This document shows, one piece after another, positions 19,975-29,671 of a stretch of DNA of 35,944 nucleotides. The position numbers were made by a program, and so were the translations under genes. The DNA comes from an uncultured Bacteroidales bacterium (lineage in GTDB: Bacteria; Bacteroidota; Bacteroidia; Bacteroidales; UBA932). The stretch is from NCBI GenBank assembly GCA_947305645.1, contig CAMZEC010000020.1:1-35944 (forward strand), written 5' to 3'. A model generated the notes under the pieces. That model made no database searches. It was given only the letters and a program-made list of their open reading frames with translations, and was not told the origin of the DNA. Position 1 is the stretch's first letter. The number at the start of each line of letters is the position of its first letter.

Positions 19975-22476
19975 CTACCGGGGCAGCAAATGGTCGGCAG
20001 CCTGAAGAAGCTTGTCTTTGAGCAGGCCGGGGAAGCAGGGATGATCCGAGAGGAAGCGTTCCACCTCGCCGGCAGCCTCGGCGCTGCTGTGGCCGCGAAG
20101 TAAATTCACACACCAGTTTTTGGGAAAGAAGATGTCTCCCGTACGTTGAATCTCCTGTAACTCCTGGAGCCCGGGATAGATATAAGGCAGCGATTCTTCC
20201 TGGCGGAGAGGATGATTCAAATAACCAAGAGCGGCGGCTGCCCAAGGTTCGACGGCGCGGTTAGACGGTTCTAGCAATGACGCAAATAGTGCGTCCCTGC
20301 TTTCTTTATCCGGCGCGGTCGCCCTATAGACAAAATGAAACTCCCTCAGCAGGTCCGGGTTCTCTATCCGACTCTCCTGAATCGACCGTATGGTATCATA
20401 ACTGTCCGGCATCCGTATGGCCAGCTCATACGCGAGCGTAATATAATCCCGGACGCCAAGCACCAGACCCTTATATCCCTTCCCGTCCCTGAAGACCTCC
20501 CACAGTTCGGTCCGTACCTCCTCTGTACGGAAGACCTCAAATAGTGAGCGCAGCGCAGTCAGGCGTATTTCCTCTGGGACCTCTGTATCGGACGCCAGCT
20601 TGTGAAGCATAGCCTCCAGGAGCTCGGATCCGGCCAGCGGCCCATGAACGGAAATGGTCTTGAGATAGGTTGTCGCCGCGGCCGATACAAGTGGGTCAGA
20701 TTCAGAAAAAAGTTCTTTCTCCAGAACCGCCGCAAACGGCTCGGACGCCAGCTCTCCGCGCACTGTCCCCTCGTACAGAGCCGCCAGCAGCGACAATCGC
20801 ATCTCTGCCCTTGGGATGGACGGAAGCGCAGCCATTACTGCCTCCGCAGTCTCCGGGTCCAACTTGAACCACCCGTACGACAAGGCGTCCGGGTCGGGGA
20901 ACAGCACATCCGGGCAAGCATCGGGAAGTTCCACAGACACTTCTGCCGCATTACTCCATACCGTCAGCACCGTCTCCCCGTCTGCACCTCCGAAAGAAAC
21001 ATTCTGCGGCCAGACCAGGCAACGACCCAGAGGATCTTCCTGCCGCACAGACAGCAAGCGGCCATCCCGGACGTAGCTGACGGCCGGCATACCTTTTTCT
21101 TCTACCCAGACACTGCTCCATGAGCGAAGGTCCATATCTGTATGCCTGTCCAAAATGGCAATGAGATCGTTCCAGTCGGCATTGCCGAACATATAGGTAC
21201 GAAGATACTCGCGGATTCCGTCCCGGAACGTCTGCTCTCCCAGCATATCAGCCAGCATGCGCATGACCACGGGCGCCTTGTCATAAACGATGTTGCCGTA
21301 GATAAGGCCAGCACTGGAAAGGTTAGGCAAGTCCCTGCGTATGGCGTTAGTCCCGGCCGTACGGTCCTCCGAGTAAGCGGTAATATTGAAGTTCTTGAAA
21401 TCCCTGAGGGGTACGTTCACGTCCGGAAAGAGCGGGGTGGATATCTTCGCACAGAAGTAATTGGCAAAGACCTCCTTAGTCCATACATCGTTGAACCAGC
21501 GCATGGTAACCGCATCGCCAAACCAGAGGTGAGATGTTTCATGCGCAATCAGCTCGATACGGGACAGCTTTTCCGTCGTAGTGGGAGAGGCGCCGGGGAA
21601 CATTCGTTTGTCGTTGAACAAAATGGCCCCCGGGTGCTCCATACCGCCGAACTGGAAGCCCGGGACTATGATGAAATCATATTTCTCGAACGGGCATGGT
21701 ATACCAGTATAATCCTCCAGCCAATCCAGCGACTGAAACACCTGCGAGAAGATATCGTCCAGTTGCGCCAGTTTGAAGGGGTCGGTTTCGCGGTAGAAGA
21801 CGCTGAGCGGCTTACCGTTGCGCTCGCGGGTTTCTTTCTGCCATTTACCAGCCGCAAAGGCAAACAAATAAGTGCTGAGGGGAGGGGTTTCACGGAAAGA
21901 AACGGTCTTCCGGTCTCCGGACAGTTCAGTACTGCACACAGGCCCGTTCGCCACAGCCTCCCATCCGGCAGGCACCTCCAGGGAAAGGGAGAAGCGCCCC
22001 TTCAAATCCGGCTGGTCAAAGCAGGGAAACACGGTACGCGCTCTGTCCGGGACAAACAGCGAGTACAGATAGTCTTCATTACGGTTGAGCGAACGGTCTC
22101 CCGCCAGGAAAGTCAGTTCCACGGTATTTTCCCCTTTGCGCAAATGCCTGGCGGCAATGATAATATGCTCGTCGCGCCAGTCTACGGGGCAGTCCAGGCC
22201 ATTGACCCTAAGCCCCAGAACAGCCCCCTCTTCACGGAAATCCAGCTGCAGTGGCCCACCATTTTTAAGCTTAAAGGTAATGGTTTCACTGCCCGGCACC
22301 CTCTCTTCCAGCGACTCCGGGATGCTGAAGGATATATCGTATCGGATATCGGAAAGCTGCTGCGCACGGTACCCGGCAAGGGAAAGGCTAACGCCCTCCT
22401 CTACAGCAGGCGCCCCTCTCCCACAAGAAAGGAGAGAAGCAGCCAACGCTATAATAATCAGTTTGTTTCTACCCAT
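19975..22476 (-). CDS. M1 family aminopeptidase (lipoprotein)
   Basis: 833-residue zinc aminopeptidase with signal peptide and lipobox LLSC (lipidated Cys18), so it is anchored outside the cytoplasm. The M1 N-terminal beta domain includes ARTVFPCFDQPDLKG (147-160). The exopeptidase motif is GGMEH (277-281) in place of the textbook GAMEN. The zinc site is HETSH (312-316) with the third ligand E335 in WTKEVFANYF, the expected 18 residues later. The C-terminal half is a helical domain. It removes N-terminal residues from peptides, which fits a final step after the proteases encoded upstream. It begins 79 nt after the stop of the zinc-site-lacking paralogue; no TAnnTTTG box is seen in that gap, so it may belong to the same transcript. 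Confidence 0.92.
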   Translation of the reverse strand: MGRNKLIIIALAASLLSCGRGAPAVEEGVSLSLAGYRAQQLSDIRYDISFSIPESLEERVPGSETITFKLKNGGPLQLDFREEGAVLGLRVNGLDCPVDWRDEHIIIAARHLRKGENTVELTFLAGDRSLNRNEDYLYSLFVPDRARTVFPCFDQPDLKGRFSLSLEVPAGWEAVANGPVCSTELSGDRKTVSFRETPPLSTYLFAFAAGKWQKETRERNGKPLSVFYRETDPFKLAQLDDIFSQVFQSLDWLEDYTGIPCPFEKYDFIIVPGFQFGGMEHPGAILFNDKRMFPGASPTTTEKLSRIELIAHETSHLWFGDAVTMRWFNDVWTKEVFANYFCAKISTPLFPDVNVPLRDFKNFNITAYSEDRTAGTNAIRRDLPNLSSAGLIYGNIVYDKAPVVMRMLADMLGEQTFRDGIREYLRTYMFGNADWNDLIAILDRHTDMDLRSWSSVWVEEKGMPAVSYVRDGRLLSVRQEDPLGRCLVWPQNVSFGGADGETVLTVWSNAAEVSVELPDACPDVLFPDPDALSYGWFKLDPETAEAVMAALPSIPRAEMRLSLLAALYEGTVRGELASEPFAAVLEKELFSESDPLVSAAATTYLKTISVHGPLAGSELLEAMLHKLASDTEVPEEIRLTALRSLFEVFRTEEVRTELWEVFRDGKGYKGLVLGVRDYITLAYELAIRMPDSYDTIRSIQESRIENPDLLREFHFVYRATAPDKESRDALFASLLEPSNRAVEPWAAAALGYLNHPLRQEESLPYIYPGLQELQEIQRTGDIFFPKNWCVNLLRGHSSAEAAGEVERFLSDHPCFPGLLKDKLLQAADHLLPR

Positions 22477-22555
22477 GATGATGCTAAGACAACGAAGGTC
22501 AGGGATACTTATCAGCGAAATACGTTCCCCGACCTGGTAAAAACGCGTGTGTCTT

Positions 22556-24889
22556 TTATCCTTTCATTCCGTCTATCTGCGACAGCAGATAACGGATCCT
22601 GTCCTTATCATATTCGCTCCGGGCCGCCCGCAGGCTCTTTTTCAAGATGCCTTCCAGCCTTTCCATTTCGGCAATGCTGGCGTTTTCCAGCACGGACTTG
22701 TAATGCGTCTCCGAAAGAGGCATGGGCGCATAAAGGGCCTTATGGTTGTACTCCTTCTGGTTCTGCGCGTACACCGGGATGCTCTGCATCAATCCGAGCG
22801 TCATCCAGACGCCCACCAGGAATTCCTCCCCTTCGGGCAAGGATCCCTTGCGCAAATTGCACGTAACCTCATCCGTAATATCGGACAGCAGTTCAGATAT
22901 TGGATAATCCGTGATGCCCAGTTTCGTGGCGGCTGCACTCCACTTGAGCCTTGAGGAGATGGCGTTCTGTGTAAGAGCATTTACGCGCATCAAGGTAGCA
23001 AAATCGTTGTACGCGCCGCTGAAAGCCTGGAGTTCCTTGTTGGAATCCATATAGTCCGTTTTGCTCAGCCCGTTAATGGACATCGCAAGCGCCTTCTTCT
23101 GATCCTCCTTGCTTACGGGTATATATTTCTTGCCGGAAGACATCTCCTGAACGTAAATGCCACCGACCACTCTGCCGAGTTTCCTGTGTTCTCCAGTATG
23201 ATGAATCAGAATCTGCTCCACCAGAACCGTCCTGAATCCTGTACTATGGGGCACTGTGCTTTCGTACCATGCAGGAACATTAGCTGCGATAACGTGCAGC
23301 CTTCTCATGGTATTGTCGTACTCCTCGAACGGGTCGTTTCCCAGATCGCCCCTGTAGCATCTGGGATCCGGAGACACGGTAGCAACCGGAAGGTACAGGT
23401 ATGCCGGGTTGCCTGCCTTCGAGCTTATCAGGGAATCGGCAAGAGCCCTGTCCGAAGCAGCATCGGGACGGGAATAAATCCATTCTATCGCCATATAATC
23501 GTACTCTCCGGGCTGGTTCACGATGGTCGCCACTCCCCTCTCCTTGTCTCCCGGACGGGCAATGGTGTTGAACAGAACGTCGTCCGTTACAGATGCTGTA
23601 ATCCCGTGCTGCTGCGTAAAACCAGGGTCCCTCAGCTGTGCGGGCGAATATGCGTACGACCCCGCCGCATTGGCGCTCAGGCCGAGCACACGGGCGAACG
23701 CCTGCATCACCTTGGCACTCAAAGCCTCACAGAATGCATCTTCCGGAATTTCATATTCGTGCCACCTAGGATCGACGTCGGAAATGCCGAACAAGCCGTC
23801 CAAACGCACAGTCCCGCGAAGTCCGGCAGGCACGGTAATGCTGCAGGCCGATATCAGGCCGGTGGCAGGATCGGAAATGGTAGAAACGGCGAGGCGGCCC
23901 GACGAACTGTGGACGTCCGCCATCACCTTGCTTGTCAGGGGGTTCTCGGCACAGAAGTCACGGCCGTAGGGGCGCACCTCTATTACGCTTCCCAGTCCGG
24001 CAGCCTCGAAGGGCTTGTTCCAGACGAGGATGCCACGGCTGACGGCTTCCCGCTGGGCGGCGGAGAACAGGGTGTCCACATACACCACGATCTTCTTGCC
24101 GCCGGAAATATCCCAACGGGAGACGATTTCTTCCTTCTTTATCCCCCTGTTGCTCGAAAAGACGTTGCGGGATGAGTTGACGGTGCCAATCCGGGGGTCG
24201 GCAACCCGTACCTTTACGGAGGTTTCCGGCACCAGGGTCAGCATCGTGGCCACGTCTCCGTCGACAGACATTATTTCCTCCTCGACTACCTGGAGCGCCC
24301 CCCCTCCTATATCGTAGGCAGGAGCGACCTTGAAGGTGACCCCCTGAAGCACACCGGTGCTGGAAGGATAGGCCACGAAATCCTTGAAGTGGGTGAATTC
24401 CGACTTGGGCGTCGCTTTATGCACCATCGCGTTGCCGTCCACCTGAACCCTCACCGGGTTAAAGGCATCCTTGTTGGAGGGGCTGAAGAGCTTGGTAACC
24501 TCTACCACGACGGCCGTGGAATCGGCATTGCGGTATTTGATTGGGAAGGCGTAGCGCACAGGGGCCGTTGACGCCTCAGCCGCTACCACGGGCGAGGTAA
24601 GCAGCAACAGGGAATCCGTCTGCGACAGGGTGAAGACCTCCCGCGCGGAGATATCCGTCCCGCAGGTGGTCCAGCCGGACGAGCTCCTCATGAAGGAAGA
24701 CAGCACCACACGGCGGCCCATAAGGGAATCGGGGAACTCCATCCAGAACTTGTCCTTATCTTTGTAGATACGCATACACTCACCTGCACTTTTGATTCCT
24801 TTCTTGGAAACAAAAGTCTCATAAGTGTCTGCGCCATACGAAGCCATGGCAGACGCCAGCGCAAGAATTATCAGAAACAGCTTTTTCAT
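22556..24889 (-). CDS. DUF5117-family metalloprotease paralogue lacking the zinc site
   Basis: 777-residue exported protein (signal peptide MKKLFLIILALASAMASYGA) clearly paralogous to the next upstream gene. Shared blocks include VADPRIG near residue 229, QLRDPGF near 418 and RPGDKERGVA near 445. The catalytic helix is destroyed: aligned to the neighbour's HEVGHTLGLMHN, this protein reads QAFARVLGLSAN. The three zinc histidines become Q396, R400 and A406, and the catalytic Glu becomes A397. The Met-turn methionine is also lost (T435 for M443). The frame is intact and full length, so it is a maintained pseudoenzyme rather than a decaying gene. Possible roles are substrate binding, a partner or regulator of the active copy, or a surface receptor. 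It overlaps the active gene's stop by 1 nt. Confidence 0.88.
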   Translation of the reverse strand: MKKLFLIILALASAMASYGADTYETFVSKKGIKSAGECMRIYKDKDKFWMEFPDSLMGRRVVLSSFMRSSSGWTTCGTDISAREVFTLSQTDSLLLLTSPVVAAEASTAPVRYAFPIKYRNADSTAVVVEVTKLFSPSNKDAFNPVRVQVDGNAMVHKATPKSEFTHFKDFVAYPSSTGVLQGVTFKVAPAYDIGGGALQVVEEEIMSVDGDVATMLTLVPETSVKVRVADPRIGTVNSSRNVFSSNRGIKKEEIVSRWDISGGKKIVVYVDTLFSAAQREAVSRGILVWNKPFEAAGLGSVIEVRPYGRDFCAENPLTSKVMADVHSSSGRLAVSTISDPATGLISACSITVPAGLRGTVRLDGLFGISDVDPRWHEYEIPEDAFCEALSAKVMQAFARVLGLSANAAGSYAYSPAQLRDPGFTQQHGITASVTDDVLFNTIARPGDKERGVATIVNQPGEYDYMAIEWIYSRPDAASDRALADSLISSKAGNPAYLYLPVATVSPDPRCYRGDLGNDPFEEYDNTMRRLHVIAANVPAWYESTVPHSTGFRTVLVEQILIHHTGEHRKLGRVVGGIYVQEMSSGKKYIPVSKEDQKKALAMSINGLSKTDYMDSNKELQAFSGAYNDFATLMRVNALTQNAISSRLKWSAAATKLGITDYPISELLSDITDEVTCNLRKGSLPEGEEFLVGVWMTLGLMQSIPVYAQNQKEYNHKALYAPMPLSETHYKSVLENASIAEMERLEGILKKSLRAARSEYDKDRIRYLLSQIDGMKG

Positions 24890-27339
24890 TATCTCACGCC
24901 GTAATCTATTATACTTCTGAGGAGTGCATAATGCCCCTTGTCTTCTCCTTTGCCGTTCTTCTTATCAATCAGTTTGCGAACCTTCATAAGTTCGGCATAT
25001 ACGGTCGAATTGCTCACGTGGCCGCCGCCGAAATTGCGGGGCTCCCACTCGAAGCCGGATATCTCGTCATAGGTAATGAGTCCCATGGGGGACGCTGGAT
25101 TCACTATATCGCAGCAGCAGTCATGGTCGTGATCATGGTCATGGAGCGCCACGGACTTTTCATTGACCGTAGGATTCTTGAAGCCGACCATGTTCATCAG
25201 GGATTCCACGTATGCACGCTGGAAAATCCTGTCACCGTCGGTGAGCGCGCGGCCCTTGACGGTGTGCTTCCAGACATTGTCGTAGAGTATGTCCATCACG
25301 TCCTTGACCGGCAGCTCGCTGGTATCTATGCCGTCTATCATTCCGGCGGCGAAGACCTTGCTCATCAGGTTCTCCGCGATGCTCTTGCGTACGGCATCCA
25401 CCGGCGAGCCCACGATAGGCAGCCGGCCGAGCACGGCCTTGTCTTCCAGCCAGGCGACGTCCGAATACATTGCGAACGCCTCGTTCAGGGCACGCACCTG
25501 AATCTCCCTGGGCACGTTCTCAAAGCGCTTGAAGCCGTCTCCGGGGACCGTCTCGTTGCGGTAAAGGCCCTCGATATTATGGATGATATGGCCGGCATAA
25601 CGCAGATACTGGTTGACTATTCCGAGGTAGATGTCCGTGCGGTATTTCATGTCCGGGTCGCTTTCGTCGTCTATCCAGTCGATAAACTCGGACATTATGT
25701 ACTTGAGGTTCTGCACGCCTGCGGCGGAAGCGGCGAAGACATCGTTGCTGAGGTCTTCCGTCTGGCACCTGGGGTCGAAGAAGAAGCCCATCTGCTGCTT
25801 GCCGTAGCGGTAGACCGGCGACAAGGCCACCGAATCGGTGATCCAGCCTGCCGTGATACGGGTCTCCTCTTCGAAGTCTGCGGCGTCGAAAACGGGAGTG
25901 TAGCCCCATCGGATGGCCCAGTAGTCGTTCTCCCCGAACCTGGGAGGAGTGAGCCTGACGCCCCGTTCCTTATCGCCAGGAGCGGCCACGTAGTTGAAGC
26001 GGGCGTAGTCCATAATGGACGTCGTGGTGCCGTGCTTCCGGCTGAACTCGGGGTCACGCAGCTGATCCACCGTGAAGCAGGTGGAGGCGCTCATGTTGTG
26101 CATAAGGCCCAGGGTGTGCCCAACTTCATGCCGCAGAACATACGTGAGCGCATCTCCGAGTACCTCCCTGGGGATGTCGGTGCTGCGGACGTCCGGATCG
26201 GCCTGGGCGGTCTGGACGAACATCCAGAGGCTCAGCAGCTTGATGACATCGTGGTACACCCATACGGAGGCGTTGATTATCTCTCCGCTGCGGGGGTCGA
26301 CCCAGGACGGACCCATGGCGTTCTGTACCGCCATGGGAGCGTAACGTATGCAGTTGTAGCGTATGTTCTCCGGATCGAACTCAGGGTCGTCCTCGGGGAA
26401 GGGCAGGGCGCGGACGGCATTCTTGAAGCCTATGTTCTCGAACACCTCGTTCCACTGCATCACCGCATCAGTTATATAGGGCTTCCACCACTCGGGGAAG
26501 TTGTTGTCTATCCAGAAGGTAATGGGCTTAACGGGTTCTACCGCCTCCCCTCTCCTGTAGGCCGCGGTATCGGAGGGCTCCAGGCGCCACCTGTTCGCGA
26601 ACCAGACGTCCTTGCTCGTGGAATTGAGATCCTCTACCATCGTCCTCCTGGTGAAGAAGAAGTTGATGCGGGGGTCGGCAATCCTCGGGTGGTAAATCTC
26701 CTCCGGCAGCAGCAGGAAGGAAGTGACGCTCTCTATGGTCAGAGGCTTTTCCTTCTTCTTGACTTCATACGTATAGGTGCGGCTTACCGCAACGGAGAAG
26801 TTGTCCTCGAAGCATTTAGTGCCGGCAATATAAGAGAGGTCCTTCTTGTAACTCTTCTTGATTTTCTCTCCGGAAAGCGGATTGTACTCGGTGGGGTCGA
26901 GCTCCTTTCTGTCCGAGAGGAAGAAGTCGGTGGCGTCGAAGGTGCAGACGCCAAGGGTATCGGACGATTTGACCTTGAACTTTTCTATCGTAGCGCCTAT
27001 ATGGCTGTCGGACAGGGCCCTGAGGATATTCCCGTCGGACGAGGAGAAATCGAACGACACTTCCTTGAGCCTGACGGTGCTGTCCACCTTCTCGAAAGTA
27101 TAGAAATGGAGGCCGTTTACGTCCTTCAGGCCTACGGATCCCATACGGTTGTCGCTGATGGCACGGACGGTCGAAGCCATGGCCCAGGTGCGCCCCAGAA
27201 GCGAATCCGGGAGCTCCAGGAGCACCTTGCCCTTCTTGATGGAAGTCCTGAGGGCCGGCTGGTCTTTTGCCTGGAGACAGACCGGGCAGATGATGGCCGC
27301 AAAGGCCGCAAGCAGAAGTATTCTCTTAATTGATTTCAT
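24889..27339 (-). CDS. Zinc-dependent metalloprotease, DUF5117/DUF4953 family
   Basis: 816-residue exported protease (signal peptide to about AKDQ, residue 25). The metzincin-type site HEVGHTLGLMHN gives H404, E405, H408 and H414, and the Met-turn is SIMDY (M443). The long N-terminal region with PDSLLGRTW (44-52) and HPRIADPRINFFF (217-229) is typical of the Bacteroidota DUF5117/5118 proteases. Near the C-terminus an unusual loop of four His-Asp repeats followed by three cysteines (HDHDHDHDCCCD, 733-744) looks metal-binding. It lies 2 nt after the PKD-like lipoprotein gene and directly before its zinc-site-lacking paralogue. It probably cleaves proteins or peptides in the periplasm or at the surface for import by the linked SusCD system. 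Confidence 0.92.
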   Translation of the reverse strand: MKSIKRILLLAAFAAIICPVCLQAKDQPALRTSIKKGKVLLELPDSLLGRTWAMASTVRAISDNRMGSVGLKDVNGLHFYTFEKVDSTVRLKEVSFDFSSSDGNILRALSDSHIGATIEKFKVKSSDTLGVCTFDATDFFLSDRKELDPTEYNPLSGEKIKKSYKKDLSYIAGTKCFEDNFSVAVSRTYTYEVKKKEKPLTIESVTSFLLLPEEIYHPRIADPRINFFFTRRTMVEDLNSTSKDVWFANRWRLEPSDTAAYRRGEAVEPVKPITFWIDNNFPEWWKPYITDAVMQWNEVFENIGFKNAVRALPFPEDDPEFDPENIRYNCIRYAPMAVQNAMGPSWVDPRSGEIINASVWVYHDVIKLLSLWMFVQTAQADPDVRSTDIPREVLGDALTYVLRHEVGHTLGLMHNMSASTCFTVDQLRDPEFSRKHGTTTSIMDYARFNYVAAPGDKERGVRLTPPRFGENDYWAIRWGYTPVFDAADFEEETRITAGWITDSVALSPVYRYGKQQMGFFFDPRCQTEDLSNDVFAASAAGVQNLKYIMSEFIDWIDDESDPDMKYRTDIYLGIVNQYLRYAGHIIHNIEGLYRNETVPGDGFKRFENVPREIQVRALNEAFAMYSDVAWLEDKAVLGRLPIVGSPVDAVRKSIAENLMSKVFAAGMIDGIDTSELPVKDVMDILYDNVWKHTVKGRALTDGDRIFQRAYVESLMNMVGFKNPTVNEKSVALHDHDHDHDCCCDIVNPASPMGLITYDEISGFEWEPRNFGGGHVSNSTVYAELMKVRKLIDKKNGKGEDKGHYALLRSIIDYGVR

Positions 27340-27341
27340 GC

Positions 27342-28880
27342 CTATCTGAATGTCGACGCTACGGCGGTTATTCTTCCGAACCCGCCATAAACGCCATTCT
27401 CCTTGAATGTGAAGAGGCCCGTACTCACGTTGAACGGCCTGAGGTATATCTTGCCTTCTCCCGTGGACTCGTTATAGGTGAAGATCATAATCTGCATCCT
27501 GTTGGTAGCGAGCGGGAAGGTATATGTATTATAATCGAAGCCGTGCGTTCCGTACCATCCCTGGGTATAGAACTTTATCCCGGTTATCACCTCATCCTTG
27601 TTATCAGGCTTCCAGTTTATTTCCCTGTAAACAGGGTTGCCGCCGATGACGGTAACGGAAGCGATCTTGCTGTCCGTGGCCATAAACATTATGTCGGAAT
27701 TGTCGCAGCAGGCGAAATACTTGGCTCCGGAAAGCCACTTGGCCGGATCCAGGGCGTAGTGTATCATCTCCTTGTCGCTGGGGTGCAGGTAAACCATATG
27801 GTGATTGCCACCCGCATCCTCTATCAGGAAGGCGCAGCGTCCCTCCTTGCCGGCCCCGGCCCAGAGAGACTTGCCTCCGGCGAGGTTGGCCCCTATAAGG
27901 TCCGTGACCAGAGCAAAGCTGCTGTATCCGGAGAACTGGGCGTGCATGTAGTAGAACTTGCCCTGCTCCTCATGGAAGAAAGCGACGTCGCTCTGCTGAA
28001 CCGCGTAACAATAGCCCACGTTGGTCGGGGTGAAAACATCCGAAGGAATGCCGCTGTAGCCTGCTACGTTGAATATGTTGTTGGTATGGCAGATGTTCAG
28101 CCAGAGTTTTCCGTTTATCTGGGCGGCCGTCATTATCTGGCCGTAGTTGATGAGGTTGTGCACCTCGAATTTGGACTCCTTGAAGCCGTTGAACAGGGCT
28201 CCGTCCTGCTTGGCGACCGTAAAGGTCAGGGGGTCCAGAGCAAGCAGATGCTCGTCGGTGCCCGCAAGGATGTACGTTTCGTTGTAAACTGCGCCGTCCG
28301 ACCGCACGACGGGGAGGACCGCATTTACTATTCCGTCTATATGCTTTCCGTTGGCCAGTTCGTAGATGTTCCTGGTGTAACGGGGGTCGTCGCTCGTGTA
28401 GCCGTATGTCACGAATTTGTTGGCCAGGAGGTCGAAATCAGACGTCTTTCCGCCGTCGCGGGTGTGGGCGACCAGAATCCCCTCGCCAAGCGAAGATCGC
28501 ACGTAAACATGGCAGAAGGACGTCCTGGACAGGCCGCTTTCGGGGTCGGATACCGTCAGCGACAGGCAGTAAGGGGACTCGTTGGGCTGGTTGGCCACAC
28601 GGTAGGACACATCGGCGGTTTCCGAGAGGCTGATCCTGTCTTTGTTGTTCCCTGGCTTGAGGTCGATGGCCCATTCATAGTCAAAGTTGCCGTACGCATC
28701 CCCGTCCAGCGTCGCAATTGCGTGCAGGACTATCTCCTCCCCGTAAAAGATCTCCAGCGTATCGGGGACTCCGAGGATTTCTATGTCAGGGAGCTCCCTG
28801 TACGCCTCCGTGCTCAGGTCCTGATAGCAGGCGATCATGAGCACCAGCGGAATAATAAATATGACGAGACGTTTCATCAT
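27342..28880 (-). CDS. PKD-like family surface lipoprotein
   Basis: 512-residue lipoprotein with signal peptide MMKRLVIFIIPLVLMIAC (Cys18). The N-terminal domain (about 30-130) resembles a PKD/Ig fold: DTLEIFYGEEIVLHA, FDYEWAIDL, YCLSLTVSDPESG. The rest is a repetitive beta-rich domain with recurrent segments such as GEGILVAH, HLLALDP and IMFMATDSKIASV, suggestive of a propeller. This architecture and its place between the DUF4843 and DUF5117 genes match the PKD-like family lipoproteins of Bacteroidota SusCD loci, where they probably act as surface binding proteins. It overlaps the DUF4843 gene by 4 nt. ATG at 28877, one codon later, is an equally good start. Confidence 0.8.
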   Translation of the reverse strand: MMKRLVIFIIPLVLMIACYQDLSTEAYRELPDIEILGVPDTLEIFYGEEIVLHAIATLDGDAYGNFDYEWAIDLKPGNNKDRISLSETADVSYRVANQPNESPYCLSLTVSDPESGLSRTSFCHVYVRSSLGEGILVAHTRDGGKTSDFDLLANKFVTYGYTSDDPRYTRNIYELANGKHIDGIVNAVLPVVRSDGAVYNETYILAGTDEHLLALDPLTFTVAKQDGALFNGFKESKFEVHNLINYGQIMTAAQINGKLWLNICHTNNIFNVAGYSGIPSDVFTPTNVGYCYAVQQSDVAFFHEEQGKFYYMHAQFSGYSSFALVTDLIGANLAGGKSLWAGAGKEGRCAFLIEDAGGNHHMVYLHPSDKEMIHYALDPAKWLSGAKYFACCDNSDIMFMATDSKIASVTVIGGNPVYREINWKPDNKDEVITGIKFYTQGWYGTHGFDYNTYTFPLATNRMQIMIFTYNESTGEGKIYLRPFNVSTGLFTFKENGVYGGFGRITAVASTFR

Positions 28881-29671
28881 AAGGACACAAGAGTTGAATA
28901 AATGGTGGGGATTACAGCCGGCTTCTTGCCCTGGCCTACGGGAGTGGAGGAATTGGGATAGTCCTCATAATCCTCGCTGTGCATATAAGGATCCTCCGGG
29001 TGCGCCAAGTCGTGGTCGCGTACTATTTCGCGCACGCGCTTGTTGAGGGCGCTCCACCAGGTGGGATCTTTGTAGATAAGGCCGTTTGTTTCCGTCACCT
29101 CCGCCTTGCGCCGAACGCAGAAATCTATTTCGTCTCCGTATTCCGCCACCAGGATTCTGTGCAGGTTCTTGCTGTAGCCTGTACTGATGTACAGGTACCA
29201 GTTCTTCCACACGTCCGGCACCGGCCTGGCGTAGGAGTTGGTCCATTTGACTATAGCCTTCTGGTATGCGGGCATCCCGGCCCGGAAATACTCATTAGGT
29301 ATGATGCTCATCACGATTACCTTCTGTTCCACGTCGTCCGGTAACCTCTTTGCGCGCACCACTATATCGGTCTTGAGTTCGCCGGCCTTGACCACGGAAG
29401 AAAGCACCTGATAATCTGCAGATGTGGCTATGGAATCCTTGATTTCCAGAGTTATATCCCTGTCGTAATCTACCGGGATGCCCAGCATCCTTACGGGGAT
29501 GTAAAGGTCTTTGTAGTCCTCCGTCCATCCGCGCATCGAGAAGGAATTCTCTATTCCCTTGAACGAGACGGAGCAGTCTTCAGCCTTGAAAGTCTGGATC
29601 TCGCTTTTCTCGCAGGAAAGGCAGGTCGCGGCCGCCGCAACTATTAATATGTAGTAGTATAACCGTTTCAT
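28877..29671 (-). CDS. DUF4843 family lipoprotein
   Basis: 264-residue lipoprotein with signal peptide ending ATCLSC (Cys20). The N-terminal half has alternating strands (VSFKG, LYIPVRMLGIPVDYDRDITLEI, SADYQVLSSVVKAGELKTDIVV) resembling a Calx-beta/Ig-like fold. The C-terminal half is charged and rich in aromatic residues (DPTWWSALNKRVREIV). DUF4843 genes characteristically follow susD in loci that also carry PKD-like lipoproteins and DUF5117 proteases. It is likely surface exposed and part of the outer-membrane uptake complex, with unknown ligand. It overlaps both neighbours by 4 nt. Confidence 0.8.
   Translation of the reverse strand: MKRLYYYILIVAAAATCLSCEKSEIQTFKAEDCSVSFKGIENSFSMRGWTEDYKDLYIPVRMLGIPVDYDRDITLEIKDSIATSADYQVLSSVVKAGELKTDIVVRAKRLPDDVEQKVIVMSIIPNEYFRAGMPAYQKAIVKWTNSYARPVPDVWKNWYLYISTGYSKNLHRILVAEYGDEIDFCVRRKAEVTETNGLIYKDPTWWSALNKRVREIVRDHDLAHPEDPYMHSEDYEDYPNSSTPVGQGKKPAVIPTIYSTLVSL

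Noticed and set aside
19635..20103. Small proteins in the spacer after tRNA-Arg
   Set aside because: The frames are Pro/Arg/Ala-rich, cross the strong hairpins, and one runs into the M1 gene on the opposite strand; no coding signal.
21142..22866. 574-codon rightward frame across the M1 and DUF5117 paralogue genes
   Set aside because: It spans the junction of two well-supported leftward genes and has no domain features; a codon-bias shadow.
24931..27333. 800-codon rightward open frame antisense to the metalloprotease gene
   Set aside because: It mirrors the real gene almost end to end. GC-rich codon use avoids TTA, CTA and TCA, which leaves the opposite strand open. The product has no recognisable motifs or signal peptide, while the leftward frame has a zinc site.
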